Below the pieces are notes generated by a model. It worked only from the letters and a program-made list of their open reading frames with translations. It searched no databases and was not told the DNA's origin. A stretch of 64,000 bases of DNA from contig NZ_JAAEAA010000020.1 in assembly GCF_010119545.1 (NCBI RefSeq), positions 1 to 64,000 of the forward strand, read 5' to 3'. How positions within the stretch are numbered: position 1 is the stretch's first letter; each line of letters opens with the position of its first letter. The position numbers and the translations under genes are program-made. The DNA is from Pontibacter fetidus. GTDB lineage: Bacteria > Bacteroidota > Bacteroidia > Cytophagales > Hymenobacteraceae. Of this stretch, positions 1-8,656 are shown one piece after another.

Positions 1-9
1 TAAAAATAA

Positions 10-116
10 TGGTGGCTATGGCTCCGGTGAGCACCTCTTCCCATCCCGAACAGAGAAGTTAAGCCCGGACGCGCCGATGGTACTGGTGTCACAACTGGGA
101 GAGTAGGTGGCCGCCA
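10..116 (+). rRNA. rrf: 5S ribosomal RNA
   Basis: The sequence matches the conserved 5S core, including the CCGAACAGAGAAGTTAAGC stretch and the GATGGTACTG loop region. The terminal stem is visible: GGTGGC near position 11 pairs with GCCGCC near 110-115. 16S and 23S must lie upstream of the window. The ends are set from the terminal stem and may be off by a few bases. Confidence 0.95.
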
Positions 117-129
117 ACCCTATACCTCG

Positions 130-160
130 AATCCCCTGTCTCACAAAAGGCAGGGGATTC
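130..160 (+). terminator. Hairpin after 5S rRNA, likely rRNA operon terminator
   Basis: AATCCCCTG pairs perfectly with CAGGGGATT around a 12-base loop, 13 bases after the 5S gene. The T-run behind it is weak (CTTGCGTTT). It is the natural end of the rRNA transcript. Confidence 0.7.
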
Positions 161-301
161 TTGCGTTTAAGCATAGGGGGAAGGGGGGTAACTGCAAACC
201 CAATAAATAGGAAACTGCGGACTGGAAGGCGTTACCTTGCTGGATGTAGAATATTGCTTAATTAAAGCAAATAAGCATCTAATAGAATAATTAGTGATAT
301 T
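161..301. other. Gene-free spacer between rRNA operon and peptidase gene
   Basis: I see no ORF, tRNA or repeat I can name here. The whole gene-free interval runs from 117 to 534. It contains only the hairpins listed separately at 130, 302 and 473, plus a weak inverted pair GCATAAG/CTTATGC at about 371-419. Confidence 0.6.
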
Positions 302-336
302 AAAAAAGGCCACGATATGGATCGTGGCCTTTTTTG
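302..336. terminator. Second strong hairpin with A/T runs on both sides
   Basis: AAAAAAGGCCACGAT, a four-base loop and ATCGTGGCCTTTTTT make a near-perfect intrinsic terminator that can work on either strand. It may back up rRNA termination from the left and stop M16 readthrough from the right. Confidence 0.8.
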
Positions 337-472
337 CTTTTGAAAACGTTCTAGTAAAAACAAAACTCAGGCATAAGCAATCGTTAAGAGTATAGTGATT
401 AAATAAGCAACTCTTATGCTTAACTAAATAGGATGCCTTATATTAATAGAATAGATTTTGATTTTACTCATT

Positions 473-520
473 TATATTCAATAAAAAAGAGCAGATAAGC
501 TCCTTTGTTTATTGAATATA
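473..520 (-). terminator. Nested inverted repeat behind the M16-family gene
   Basis: The outer arms TATATTCAATAAA and TTTATTGAATATA are a perfect 13-bp inverted repeat. Inside them, read on the minus strand, a short GAGC/GCTC hairpin is followed by TTTTTT. The inner hairpin plus T-run is a classic terminator for the gene ending at 535. The outer stem would compete with it. Confidence 0.65.
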
Positions 521-534
521 GATATTACTATTAC

Positions 535-1815
535 TTATGCTTTACGGCCAGCTACTGCTGTTTTAAGGTCATCTATATTGAGATACTTAATAGCTAATTG
601 CTGTATTTCTTCTGCATCTATAGTTTTAATGGTATTTATATAGTTGGAATAATAATCTTTGGGTAAGCCATAGAGAATAATACGTTTATACTTATCAGCT
701 TGCTCAAATATGGTGGCTATGTTATTCAGGAATTTACCGATCATGTAGCTTTGCACCGTTTTCAATTCATCATTTGGCACCAACTCTCTTTGTAGTAACT
801 GTATCTCTTTTTTTATTTCTGATAACGTATTTTCGGTTACTTCATAATTTACGTCGGTTCCGATATAAAACATGCTGTCCTTTTCTTTCGGAGAAATAGT
901 AGAGTAAATGCCGTATGTATAGCCTTTATCTTCTCGTATGTTTCGCATCAATCTTGATCCGAAATACCCACCCAAGATCTCATTCAGCACTGTTAACTTA
1001 TGAAAGTCAGGGTGCAGAATATGAGGGAAGGTCATACCAGTGCGTATGGATGACTGTAAGCTTTCTTCTACTTTATCAAAGGCTTCTTTATTCGTATTAC
1101 TTGCCTCAACATAGTGTGAAGTTGTTGGTTTTTCTGCAGGAGTCTTGATTTTAGAAAATTCTTCTATCAGTATATTTTCCAGGTTATCATCTATAGCTCC
1201 GCAGGCAAATATTTCAAGACCACTTAAGCTATAGTTTTGAAAGTAGAAATTCTTTACATCTTCTAACGTCAATCCATCCAAAGCGCCTTCTTCGTAACCA
1301 TAAACATATGGGTGATCTTCGCCATAAATTAATTTGGTGAATGAATGCGTTGCCAGGTAGTTGTTTTTTTGCCGTTGGATTTTCAGGTTCTGCTGATTCC
1401 GTTTTTTTAAGATCTTAAACTCTTCGGCCGGAAATACAGGATTCTGCAATACATCCAGCACTACAGGAAGCAAATCGGTTGTGTACTTTGATAAGCAGTA
1501 TAAGGTAAACTCTGATCTGTCGTAGCCGTGGGTATTATCGAACGATGCGCCATAGAAAGCTACTTTCTCCGCTATTTCTTTAGCCGTATAGTTTTTTGTC
1601 CCTTCAAAGAGCATCTTAGCTGATAGATCAGATGCTCCTTTTATGTTCTCGTAGACTTTGCCGGCTTTAAAAACAAAATCCAGCCTGATGACAGGCTGGG
1701 TTTCGCTTTTTATGATGTGTAATTTAACTCCGTTTGAAAGGTGTGTTACCTCTGCAACCTGAATTGAAACCGCATCTATTTCTTGTATGTCTGGTGCTTT
1801 TGTTCTGTCAAGCAT
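535..1815 (-). CDS. M16 (pitrilysin/processing-peptidase) family protein lacking the zinc motif
   Basis: A 426-residue protein with the two-lobed M16 layout. The conserved NIREDKGYTYG segment is the R/Y substrate-binding motif of the C-terminal half. Where active members carry HxxEH before the MLFEGT segment, this protein reads D63-L-S-A66-K67, so the zinc ligands and general base are missing. In M16B heterodimers the non-catalytic subunit keeps the R/Y motif and an active partner supplies the HxxEH. I see no active partner gene in the window. The gene starts 17 bases after porV stops, so it may be co-transcribed with porU-porV. No signal peptide is seen, which suggests a cytoplasmic protein. 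Function is inferred from the family; the substrate is unknown. Confidence 0.85.
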   Translation of the reverse strand: MLDRTKAPDIQEIDAVSIQVAEVTHLSNGVKLHIIKSETQPVIRLDFVFKAGKVYENIKGASDLSAKMLFEGTKNYTAKEIAEKVAFYGASFDNTHGYDRSEFTLYCLSKYTTDLLPVVLDVLQNPVFPAEEFKILKKRNQQNLKIQRQKNNYLATHSFTKLIYGEDHPYVYGYEEGALDGLTLEDVKNFYFQNYSLSGLEIFACGAIDDNLENILIEEFSKIKTPAEKPTTSHYVEASNTNKEAFDKVEESLQSSIRTGMTFPHILHPDFHKLTVLNEILGGYFGSRLMRNIREDKGYTYGIYSTISPKEKDSMFYIGTDVNYEVTENTLSEIKKEIQLLQRELVPNDELKTVQSYMIGKFLNNIATIFEQADKYKRIILYGLPKDYYSNYINTIKTIDAEEIQQLAIKYLNIDDLKTAVAGRKA

Positions 1816-1832
1816 TTTAAATTGTTTATTCC

Positions 1833-2948
1833 TTAATCCAAATTCAAACCAATACTAAAACGTATAGTTTCGGCTAAAGGATTGTTTTTGTCGTTTGGTA
1901 TGAGGTAAGCTGCATCTACACCAAATTTCTGATAGCGTAAACCAAGGCCCATTGAGAAGAACTGGCGACCGCCTTTTTCTTCATTCTCATAAAAATAACC
2001 GGCACGCGCTGCAAACAGGTTATTGTACCAGTATTCGAGGCCTGTGTTAAAGTTTACTTCTTTAAATTCTTCGCTTGCACCACCTTCAGCATCACCAAAA
2101 GAAGTGAAGATACCGGCAATTACCGATTGGTCTGGGTCAGCCGCCGGCGAAGGTACCAGCAACTTATTGGCATCTAACAGAAACGTAAGTGAGTTAAAAG
2201 CATCGAGGTTATACTTTATAGCTGTACCTAACTTAAGGTTTGTTGGCAAAAAGCTCTTTGCCGTAGACTCTGAGTAAGCTATTTTCCCACCTATGTTTGA
2301 GATATTAGCGCCCAACGCCATGTTTATTTGCTGGTTAAGGTCGCGGTTATAGTATACGCCCACATCTACAGAGGCTGTGTTGCCTGGTTGTGCTTCGGTA
2401 TTAGAGCCGCTCACGTTTACATCGCCTGCCAGATTAGAGTGGATAAAGCGTGCTCCTATACCTAAGCTTAGGTACTCGCTCAGTGCCTGGCCATATGCTA
2501 CCGATACGGCATATTCTTTCGGATTAAAATCCTGGATCGGGTTACGGTCTTCATCTATAAACTGGATATCACCTAGGTCGAAGTACATTAAAGACACCGA
2601 AATGGCCGATGTTTCATTTATCTTTTTGTAGCCGGAAAGGTAGTTCAGCGACATATCGTCGGTGATGTTACGCAACCATGGAGAATAAGAGAAACTCACA
2701 CTCAGATCGTTTGGCACGAAGCCTAATTTGGCCGGGTTCCAGAAAGGGGAGTTAGCATCAGGCGATAAGGCCACACCAGCCTCGCCAAGGGCAGCTGAGC
2801 GCGAATCGGGGGCAACCAGTAACACCGGAACGGCAGTAGTAAGTACCTGGCCCTCCTGGCCTATAGTTGTTTGGGCGTAGGCAGCTGGCGCCGCAATAAA
2901 AGTTAATGCAAAAGCTGCGACCTTTAATAGAATGCTTTTTCTGTACAT
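1833..2948 (-). CDS. porV: Type IX secretion outer-membrane protein PorV (LptO)
   Basis: A 371-residue protein with an N-terminal signal peptide ending near AYAQ, followed by the PorV signature (LLVAPDSRSAALGEAG, then NSPFWNPAKLGF) and alternating beta-barrel strands to the C-terminus. It belongs to the FadL-like PorV/PorQ barrel family. In known T9SS systems PorV collects folded cargo from the SprA (Sov) translocon and delivers it to the PorU sortase at the cell surface. It lies directly downstream of porU on the same strand, 49 bases away, which is the usual pairing. A TATATTTG box in that gap could give it an extra promoter. Confidence 0.93.
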   Translation of the reverse strand: MYRKSILLKVAAFALTFIAAPAAYAQTTIGQEGQVLTTAVPVLLVAPDSRSAALGEAGVALSPDANSPFWNPAKLGFVPNDLSVSFSYSPWLRNITDDMSLNYLSGYKKINETSAISVSLMYFDLGDIQFIDEDRNPIQDFNPKEYAVSVAYGQALSEYLSLGIGARFIHSNLAGDVNVSGSNTEAQPGNTASVDVGVYYNRDLNQQINMALGANISNIGGKIAYSESTAKSFLPTNLKLGTAIKYNLDAFNSLTFLLDANKLLVPSPAADPDQSVIAGIFTSFGDAEGGASEEFKEVNFNTGLEYWYNNLFAARAGYFYENEEKGGRQFFSMGLGLRYQKFGVDAAYLIPNDKNNPLAETIRFSIGLNLD

Positions 2949-2971
2949 AGATAGGGTATTGATAACTATAT

Positions 2972-2979
2972 CAAATATA
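2972..2979 (-). promoter_or_regulatory. Possible -7 box for porV
   Basis: On the minus strand the sequence reads TATATTTG, an exact match to the Bacteroidota -7 consensus TAnnTTTG, 24 bases before the porV start. I see no TTG at the proper -33 distance, so this is weak. Confidence 0.3.
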
Positions 2980-2997
2980 GGGATATTACAGTATTGT

Positions 2998-5900
2998 TTA
3001 GTTTAATATTACAAGTTTTTCAAATTTCGAGACTCCGGCACCATCCTTACGCGTTCGTACGCTGATCTTATATACATAAACGCCCCGTGCAAGCAAATCA
3101 TTATATTCATCGCGGCCATTCCAGGTTAGTGCTGCAACATGCGCAGGCGATGCCATACTTATAGTTTGTAATGTTTTAACAAGCTTTCCGGAGATTGTGT
3201 AAATCTGCACTTGTATATCCAGGTCTTCTCCGGCTCGGTTATGGTCAAAATGAAACGTGGTTTTAGTTGAAAAAGGGTTCGGGTAGTTAAGCACATGGTC
3301 TAACGAAAAATCCTCCGTATTAGATACAAAAAATTCTATATATTCTTCGGAAGCATTGTTATGGGTGTCCCAGGCCTTAAAACGGATGGAGTGCGGGCCG
3401 GGAGATAAGTCTTTTAGCGAATAACTGACACGCCCGCGCTGGTAACTGTCTTTCTCGGAAGTATAGTAATCGTTAAGTATGACAGGGTTTTCTTCGTTGT
3501 TGTCAACTATAGCAATCAGTTCGTGGCCTATGCCTAAACCTGCCGTGTTTATTCCGTTCTCATCAAAGAGTTTAACTAATAGCGACGGGTGCTGTCCGGT
3601 ACTGCCACCAAACACAAACGACTCATCTTCTAAGTACAGGTTTATAGTTGGAGGGGTGTTATCGGTGGCTATGTTTCTGGCAGTACCGCCTACTGTTATA
3701 GTTGTGTTTGCGCCCAGGGCATCCTGTGTGTTGTTGCTGGCATAAAGCGTAATCTTTCCGGGGCCATATTGGTACGCAATATCCTTGGGCACCACAAAAG
3801 CTACCGAAAACAAACCATTTGCTATAGTTGCGGAACCTTCATACAACACATTCTGGCGCTGTGTTACAGGCACAACCGGGGCGTTCTCGTCGCCAAAAGT
3901 TTGCTGGGTGGTCTGTTTCTCGTAAATCGTGATCCGAAGTGTGCCGCTATAGTTGGCTATTTTACCATTATCAGCTGTAATTTGGCCCTGCATAGTTACT
4001 TTTCCTAATGCACTTAAGGTATCGGTGCTGACAGCTTTACCATTTATATAGGTTATCTCTGCTTTCAGGTCTGGGGATGCCAGGCGCACAGCAGGGTCGC
4101 AAAGCAGCGTGAAATTACGGTTGTACACGCCCCGCGAACCGCTTATATTATCGGTAATGCTGTTGTTTTTAGTTTGGAGCACCAGGTCGCCGAGGCGGGG
4201 AGTAGTGCCTGGGGTTGGTGTAAAAGCGCTTTTAAAGAAGTTACGGTTAAGCACCCGGTTGCTGCTTGAGTATACTGGCCTTGTAGTGGTAACCAACCCA
4301 ACTGCTGCGCCATTGGCATGCAGCATCGCCACCTCAGCCCCGGATACGCGCGCTGGGTCATCGTAGCGGCCAAACTCACAGGTAGCAGTCAGCATAAAGG
4401 TAAGGTTGTCGGGGTTTTGCCAGTCGGTAACTTGTGGAAGCGTAAGTATCTGCTCCGATGCCCAACTCACCTCATTGCCATGCCCGGTATAGTTTACCAG
4501 CAGCGTGCCTTTCTCAACAGCTTCGGTCAGGTCTTGGTTAAGTTTGGGCGCACGCTGTCCGTTGGCAACAGCTTCCTGGCGGTAAAGGTCCAGGTATAGT
4601 TTGTTGGTGGTATAATCCGGTGCGTTGTTCTCCAGAAAATCAGCCAGAAATTCAGCATCTTCCTGGTGCTCGTTAAAGTCGCCATCGTCTGAAACCAGCG
4701 TTACCTCACTGCGCCACTTACCAAAATGGCTGTTACTTTCATACGCAATGATCTTATCAACCAAAACAGCAACTTCCTGCGGGTTTTTAGCCGGCAAACG
4801 GCCAATGCCAATGTCCAGTAAATGATCTCCTAAATTGTTCTCGGCCCATTCGCCTTCTTCCTCATCCAGGAAACCATAATAATCTTCGGAAGAGTAACTG
4901 GCAATAGGGTGCAGCGACTGGCGCGATTCGTAAACCGGAACCAGGTTGGTATTTACCGGGATGCGGTTCTTATAGTCGTAGGAAGCATCACCTAGCAACA
5001 ATAAATACATCGGCTCACCAGCAGGTTTGGTGCTGCGCTTATACAGCATCCGCATAAAATTACGGATAGCGGTTACGTCCTGTGCGCCCGACGAAAACTC
5101 GTTATATACCTGCGTAGTAGTTACAACTATGCTTTTCAGGTTACCTTTAGCATTGCGATGTGTTGCTAGCCTCTTAGCTTCCTGCAGTAGCGATGGGTGC
5201 GTGAGGATTACATGGTCTATCGTTCCATCCAGGTTAAGGCTGTGCAGGTTCTGGTTGGTTACTTTGCCTTTAATTATAGGTTTTAAGCTGATGTTGTTGT
5301 CTGTGAAAACGATAAACTCCCGTAGCACTGTAGCTGGGGCTGTAAATTGCAGCGTGCCGCTATAGTTGGTTTGTTGTTGTAGTGGCCGCAGCGGGTCAGT
5401 TATATCCCAAACTATAGCAGTGGCTGGGGCGTCCGCGATTCTATAGGTGCTTGCGCTGTTACCTATAGTTGCCGTTGCCCGGAAAGCAGTCTGGTCGTTG
5501 TATAGTTTAAGCTGGCGGTTGTAGTTCAGTTCCAGGTAGTTCAGGTAGCCGGTAGCTGTTGCATCGGAAGGCATGTTAAAGGTTATACCTGCTTTAGCCT
5601 CAGTTGCGCTGCCTAGTTGCTGTTGGTTAAATGTGAAAGTCTTGCTGCCGTTTACACCTTCGGGGTGGTAATTGTAAGTGCCGCGCCCGGCAATGGGTAT
5701 AGTTCCCAACAGGTTACTACCCATTTTTAAACTGAATGAGCAATCAGTAGCGGAATTGCCCATCACGGCTGCTGTTAACTTTATTTCCGAATTGGGAACA
5801 ATGCCTGTAACCGGAAAACTGACCTCGCGGCTGGGGTTAAACGTACTGAAATCCTCGCCATACCACTCACGCCCCGAATGGATGATGCTGGCCATGTCGC

Positions 5901-6870
5901 GTTCATGAAAAGCCCGTTCGTTAAAGGTAGTTATAGTTTGTGTGGGGCCTGTTGCCTGCGGCCGGTTCTGCACACGCGCCCCGGAAGTATAGCCTACCCG
6001 CAAAAAGTAAAAAGTGGTGTCAGAGTATAGATTGTAGGTATGCTCAAACTTGTTTTGCTGCGGATTATAGTTCCAGGTATGCGGCCCCTGCCCGTAAAAA
6101 AGTATAAAGTCGTTGTCGTTAAACTGCCCGTCCTGCTCACCACTTACAACTATAGCATTCTCCTGCAGATCATCTAAAACCGGCGAACTGTTTGGTTGGG
6201 GCAACATACCGCCGCCATTTCCAAAGATCTGTATGGTTTTAGGATCTAAACCTTGCGTGTTTATGCCAAGTGCCTGTAAGGTTGCCCTATCTATTTTATG
6301 GATGCCCGATTGCGTAACAGCCAATTTATACCACTCGCCTGCGCTGAGAACGGAGTTGTTACTATAGTTACTGTTTGCAGTACGGTTTATAGTATGGGTG
6401 GCTATAGTTGCAGAACCATAACTATAGCTGAAGCGGGTAAGTTTTTCGAGTTGGTTGGTTTGCGGGTTACGGCGGATGGGCAAGATGGAAACTATAGTTA
6501 CCGGTTGCTTACTTTGCCTTGCATTTTTAAACTCAACTATAGGCTCTGTGCCAAAAGTGATGCCCTTAAACTGCTGCTGTTCTTTAACTGAGAAAGGTGC
6601 AAATACAGCTTCTGTTACCTTAAAACTACCGATGTGTGTGTGCGGGATAGCTAACCGGTAATAAGGCAGTCGCTGTAACAGATCTATATTTGCACCCTTA
6701 AAAGCGGGGATTTTTGCCTCATGGCCTTGTGCCGGGAAAACGGCTTCCTGCGCATCCCAGGTAAGTTTAATGGGGTCCGGAGCCTTATGTTGGGCTACAG
6801 CTGTGCCGGCCATAACGCTTAAAAAAAGCAGGATGCATACCAGGAAATGTAAACGTGACTGCATAGGCAT
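2998..6870 (-). CDS. porU: Type IX secretion sortase PorU (C25 gingipain-like cysteine peptidase)
   Basis: A 1290-residue protein with a signal peptide ending near TAVAQ. The C25 peptidase core has its catalytic His in NYTGHG at about residue 793 and its Cys in TATCEFGR at about residue 830. The last 90 or so residues form a sorting-domain-like beta sandwich beginning LNYPNPFS and ending KFEKLVILN. PorU is the surface sortase that removes the C-terminal signal of T9SS cargo and joins the cargo to lipopolysaccharide. The length fits the family. It is followed by porV. The coding sequence carries many CTATAG sites, including one full AACTATAGTT at 6490. Confidence 0.93.
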   Translation of the reverse strand: MPMQSRLHFLVCILLFLSVMAGTAVAQHKAPDPIKLTWDAQEAVFPAQGHEAKIPAFKGANIDLLQRLPYYRLAIPHTHIGSFKVTEAVFAPFSVKEQQQFKGITFGTEPIVEFKNARQSKQPVTIVSILPIRRNPQTNQLEKLTRFSYSYGSATIATHTINRTANSNYSNNSVLSAGEWYKLAVTQSGIHKIDRATLQALGINTQGLDPKTIQIFGNGGGMLPQPNSSPVLDDLQENAIVVSGEQDGQFNDNDFILFYGQGPHTWNYNPQQNKFEHTYNLYSDTTFYFLRVGYTSGARVQNRPQATGPTQTITTFNERAFHERDMASIIHSGREWYGEDFSTFNPSREVSFPVTGIVPNSEIKLTAAVMGNSATDCSFSLKMGSNLLGTIPIAGRGTYNYHPEGVNGSKTFTFNQQQLGSATEAKAGITFNMPSDATATGYLNYLELNYNRQLKLYNDQTAFRATATIGNSASTYRIADAPATAIVWDITDPLRPLQQQTNYSGTLQFTAPATVLREFIVFTDNNISLKPIIKGKVTNQNLHSLNLDGTIDHVILTHPSLLQEAKRLATHRNAKGNLKSIVVTTTQVYNEFSSGAQDVTAIRNFMRMLYKRSTKPAGEPMYLLLLGDASYDYKNRIPVNTNLVPVYESRQSLHPIASYSSEDYYGFLDEEEGEWAENNLGDHLLDIGIGRLPAKNPQEVAVLVDKIIAYESNSHFGKWRSEVTLVSDDGDFNEHQEDAEFLADFLENNAPDYTTNKLYLDLYRQEAVANGQRAPKLNQDLTEAVEKGTLLVNYTGHGNEVSWASEQILTLPQVTDWQNPDNLTFMLTATCEFGRYDDPARVSGAEVAMLHANGAAVGLVTTTRPVYSSSNRVLNRNFFKSAFTPTPGTTPRLGDLVLQTKNNSITDNISGSRGVYNRNFTLLCDPAVRLASPDLKAEITYINGKAVSTDTLSALGKVTMQGQITADNGKIANYSGTLRITIYEKQTTQQTFGDENAPVVPVTQRQNVLYEGSATIANGLFSVAFVVPKDIAYQYGPGKITLYASNNTQDALGANTTITVGGTARNIATDNTPPTINLYLEDESFVFGGSTGQHPSLLVKLFDENGINTAGLGIGHELIAIVDNNEENPVILNDYYTSEKDSYQRGRVSYSLKDLSPGPHSIRFKAWDTHNNASEEYIEFFVSNTEDFSLDHVLNYPNPFSTKTTFHFDHNRAGEDLDIQVQIYTISGKLVKTLQTISMASPAHVAALTWNGRDEYNDLLARGVYVYKISVRTRKDGAGVSKFEKLVILN

Positions 6871-6968
6871 CGCACAGAACTTAATAAGCAGATAATGCCC
6901 ACCTGAACCAGGAAGGCATCATCTGTGAAAATAACAATAAAACCGGCAGCTTATTGTGCCCCAGTAAT

Positions 6969-7220
6969 TTATACTTGTTTCAGATCGTACGCATACGATT
7001 CCATGATCAGGTTAGCCAGCAGTTTGCTGCAAGCCTTCTCCACTTTTTCGCGGGCTATCGTTTCATTTTCAGCTTCCAGGTTCAGGGTAATGCGCTTTCC
7101 AACACGCACATCTTCTACCTGATCCAGGCCAAGGTGCTCCAGGCCAAGCAGCACGGCTTTACCTTGCGGGTCTAACAATTCTGGGCGTGGCATTACATTT
7201 ATTTCGGCAACGAATTTCAT
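6969..7220 (-). CDS. purS: Phosphoribosylformylglycinamidine synthase subunit PurS
   Basis: An 83-residue protein beginning MKFVAEINVMPRPELLDPQG, the typical PurS start, with the RVGKRI segment. PurS is the small structural subunit that holds PurL and the glutaminase PurQ together in the fourth step of purine synthesis (FGAR to FGAM). It lies 2 bases after pssA and is probably translated from the same mRNA. purQ is about 10 kb away in this window and no purL is seen, so the complex is encoded at separate loci here. Confidence 0.9.
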   Translation of the reverse strand: MKFVAEINVMPRPELLDPQGKAVLLGLEHLGLDQVEDVRVGKRITLNLEAENETIAREKVEKACSKLLANLIMESYAYDLKQV

Positions 7221-7222
7221 GG

Positions 7223-7918
7223 TTACGCGGTTTGTTTTTTGAAAATGGATAACACTATGTATAGCACTATGATAAGTGGTATAGCTGCGAAGTTAAGAAG
7301 AGCCAGTAAAATAACCGAAAGCCCTACGAAAATAAACCTTACAGAATTATCGGCCCAGGTCAGATTTTTAAACTTGAGCGCAAACAAAGGCAGCTCGGCC
7401 ACCAGCAAAAACGATAGGATAAGCGTTGTCGCCAACAGCACCAGTTCGTTCAGGATAACGGCAAAAGCCATCAGCTCGCCACTGGCCAGTATAAGCGGCA
7501 ACGAAGCCACAAAAATAGCGCAGGCCGGTGTAGGCAATCCTATAAACGAGGTAGTCTGGCGGGTATCTATGTTAAATTTAGCCAGGCGCAGCGCCGAGAA
7601 AACCGTGATAATAAAACCAGCAAACGGCAGCAGCTCAGAAAAAATGATATCTCCTTCAGCACGCTTCAAAAGCATAAACATCATCGCGCCCGGTACCACA
7701 CCAAACGAAATCACATCGGCCAGAGAGTCCAGTTGCTTGCCTATTTCAGAATAAGCACCCAGCACGCGGGCTACCATGCCATCTAAAAAATCGAAAACAG
7801 CAGCCAGGCCAACCAGGTAAGAGGCATACACCAGCTTGTTCTGGAAAATAAAGTATAGCGCCACACAACCCGAAAACAGGTTAAGGCAAGTTATAAAGTT
7901 AGGGATGTGTTTCTTCAT
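7223..7918 (-). CDS. pssA: CDP-diacylglycerol-serine O-phosphatidyltransferase
   Basis: A 231-residue membrane protein with the full CDP-alcohol phosphatidyltransferase motif, D-x2-DG-x2-AR-x8-G-x3-D-x3-D, from D43 to D68. It has about six to seven hydrophobic segments. It should make phosphatidylserine from CDP-diacylglycerol and serine, the first committed step to phosphatidylethanolamine, in the inner membrane. It sits between the MBL hydrolase and purS on one strand, with gaps of 25 and 2 bases. Confidence 0.9.
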   Translation of the reverse strand: MKKHIPNFITCLNLFSGCVALYFIFQNKLVYASYLVGLAAVFDFLDGMVARVLGAYSEIGKQLDSLADVISFGVVPGAMMFMLLKRAEGDIIFSELLPFAGFIITVFSALRLAKFNIDTRQTTSFIGLPTPACAIFVASLPLILASGELMAFAVILNELVLLATTLILSFLLVAELPLFALKFKNLTWADNSVRFIFVGLSVILLALLNFAAIPLIIVLYIVLSIFKKQTA

Positions 7919-7943
7919 GCAGAGGGTGAAAGCGAAGTAGATA

Positions 7944-8579
7944 TTACTTCAAAAACGGGTTGTATTTTTTTTCGTGGCCTATAGTTGTTTCCGGCCCGTG
8001 GCCCGGGTAAACAGTAACCTCATCAGGCAATACAAAAAGTTTGGTTCTGATACTGTTTAAAAGTGTTTCGTGGTCGCCGCCGGGTAAATCGGTGCGGCCA
8101 ATGCTTTCCTGGAACAGCACGTCGCCGGCAATCAGCGTTTTATCTGTTTTGTTATAGAAAACCACGTGGCCCGGCGCATGGCCTGGCGCAAAAATGATCT
8201 CTAACGTCGTATTACCAAATTTAACCTGCTCGCCTTCTTTTAAATAGCTTGCCGGTAGCTGTTCCTGGTAATTGCTAATGCCATAAACCGGCGCATAAAC
8301 AGGTATGGCACGCAGGGTTTCCAGGTCTTTTTCGTGTATTTCCAGGCCTACGTTATAGGTATTGGCTACAAATTTATTGCCCAGCACGTGGTCTATGTGG
8401 CAGTGCGTGTTAAGCAGGCGCACTACTTTCAGGTTATTATCAGCGATATACTTTTTTAACTGCTCATTTTCGTGCTTATCAGAACAGCCCGGGTCAACAA
8501 CTACGCACTCGTTGGTGTCGTCGTGCAGCAGGTAGGTATTCTCAGCGAAGGGATTAAAAGTAAAGCGTGTTATTTCCAT
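7944..8579 (-). CDS. MBL-fold metallo-hydrolase, glyoxalase II-like
   Basis: A 211-residue single-domain metallo-beta-lactamase-fold enzyme. The di-metal motif THCHIDH is at about residues 57-63. Further ligand regions are PGHAPGH and, near the C-terminus, YPGHGPETT with HEKKYNPF. The layout is that of the short YcbL/GloB-like group, which hydrolyses thioesters such as S-lactoylglutathione or bacillithiol conjugates. The true substrate cannot be read from sequence. It is the first gene of a run with pssA and purS and is divergent from the FAD oxidoreductase. Confidence 0.87.
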   Translation of the reverse strand: MEITRFTFNPFAENTYLLHDDTNECVVVDPGCSDKHENEQLKKYIADNNLKVVRLLNTHCHIDHVLGNKFVANTYNVGLEIHEKDLETLRAIPVYAPVYGISNYQEQLPASYLKEGEQVKFGNTTLEIIFAPGHAPGHVVFYNKTDKTLIAGDVLFQESIGRTDLPGGDHETLLNSIRTKLFVLPDEVTVYPGHGPETTIGHEKKYNPFLK

Positions 8580-8622
8580 AGTTTCCGGGTGGCCTGGGCC
8601 TATAAAATCGGGTTCTAAGTTA

Positions 8623-8630
8623 CAAATTTA
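8623..8630 (-). promoter_or_regulatory. Possible -7 box for the MBL-pssA-purS run
   Basis: The minus strand reads TAAATTTG, an exact TAnnTTTG match, 43 bases before the MBL hydrolase start. No clear -33 TTG is present. Confidence 0.35.
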
Positions 8631-8656
8631 ACGGGTACATCTCGTAACTTGCCCCC

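Noticed and set aside
117-534. tRNA or second rRNA gene after 5S
   Set aside because: No cloverleaf or rRNA core could be traced; only hairpins are present.
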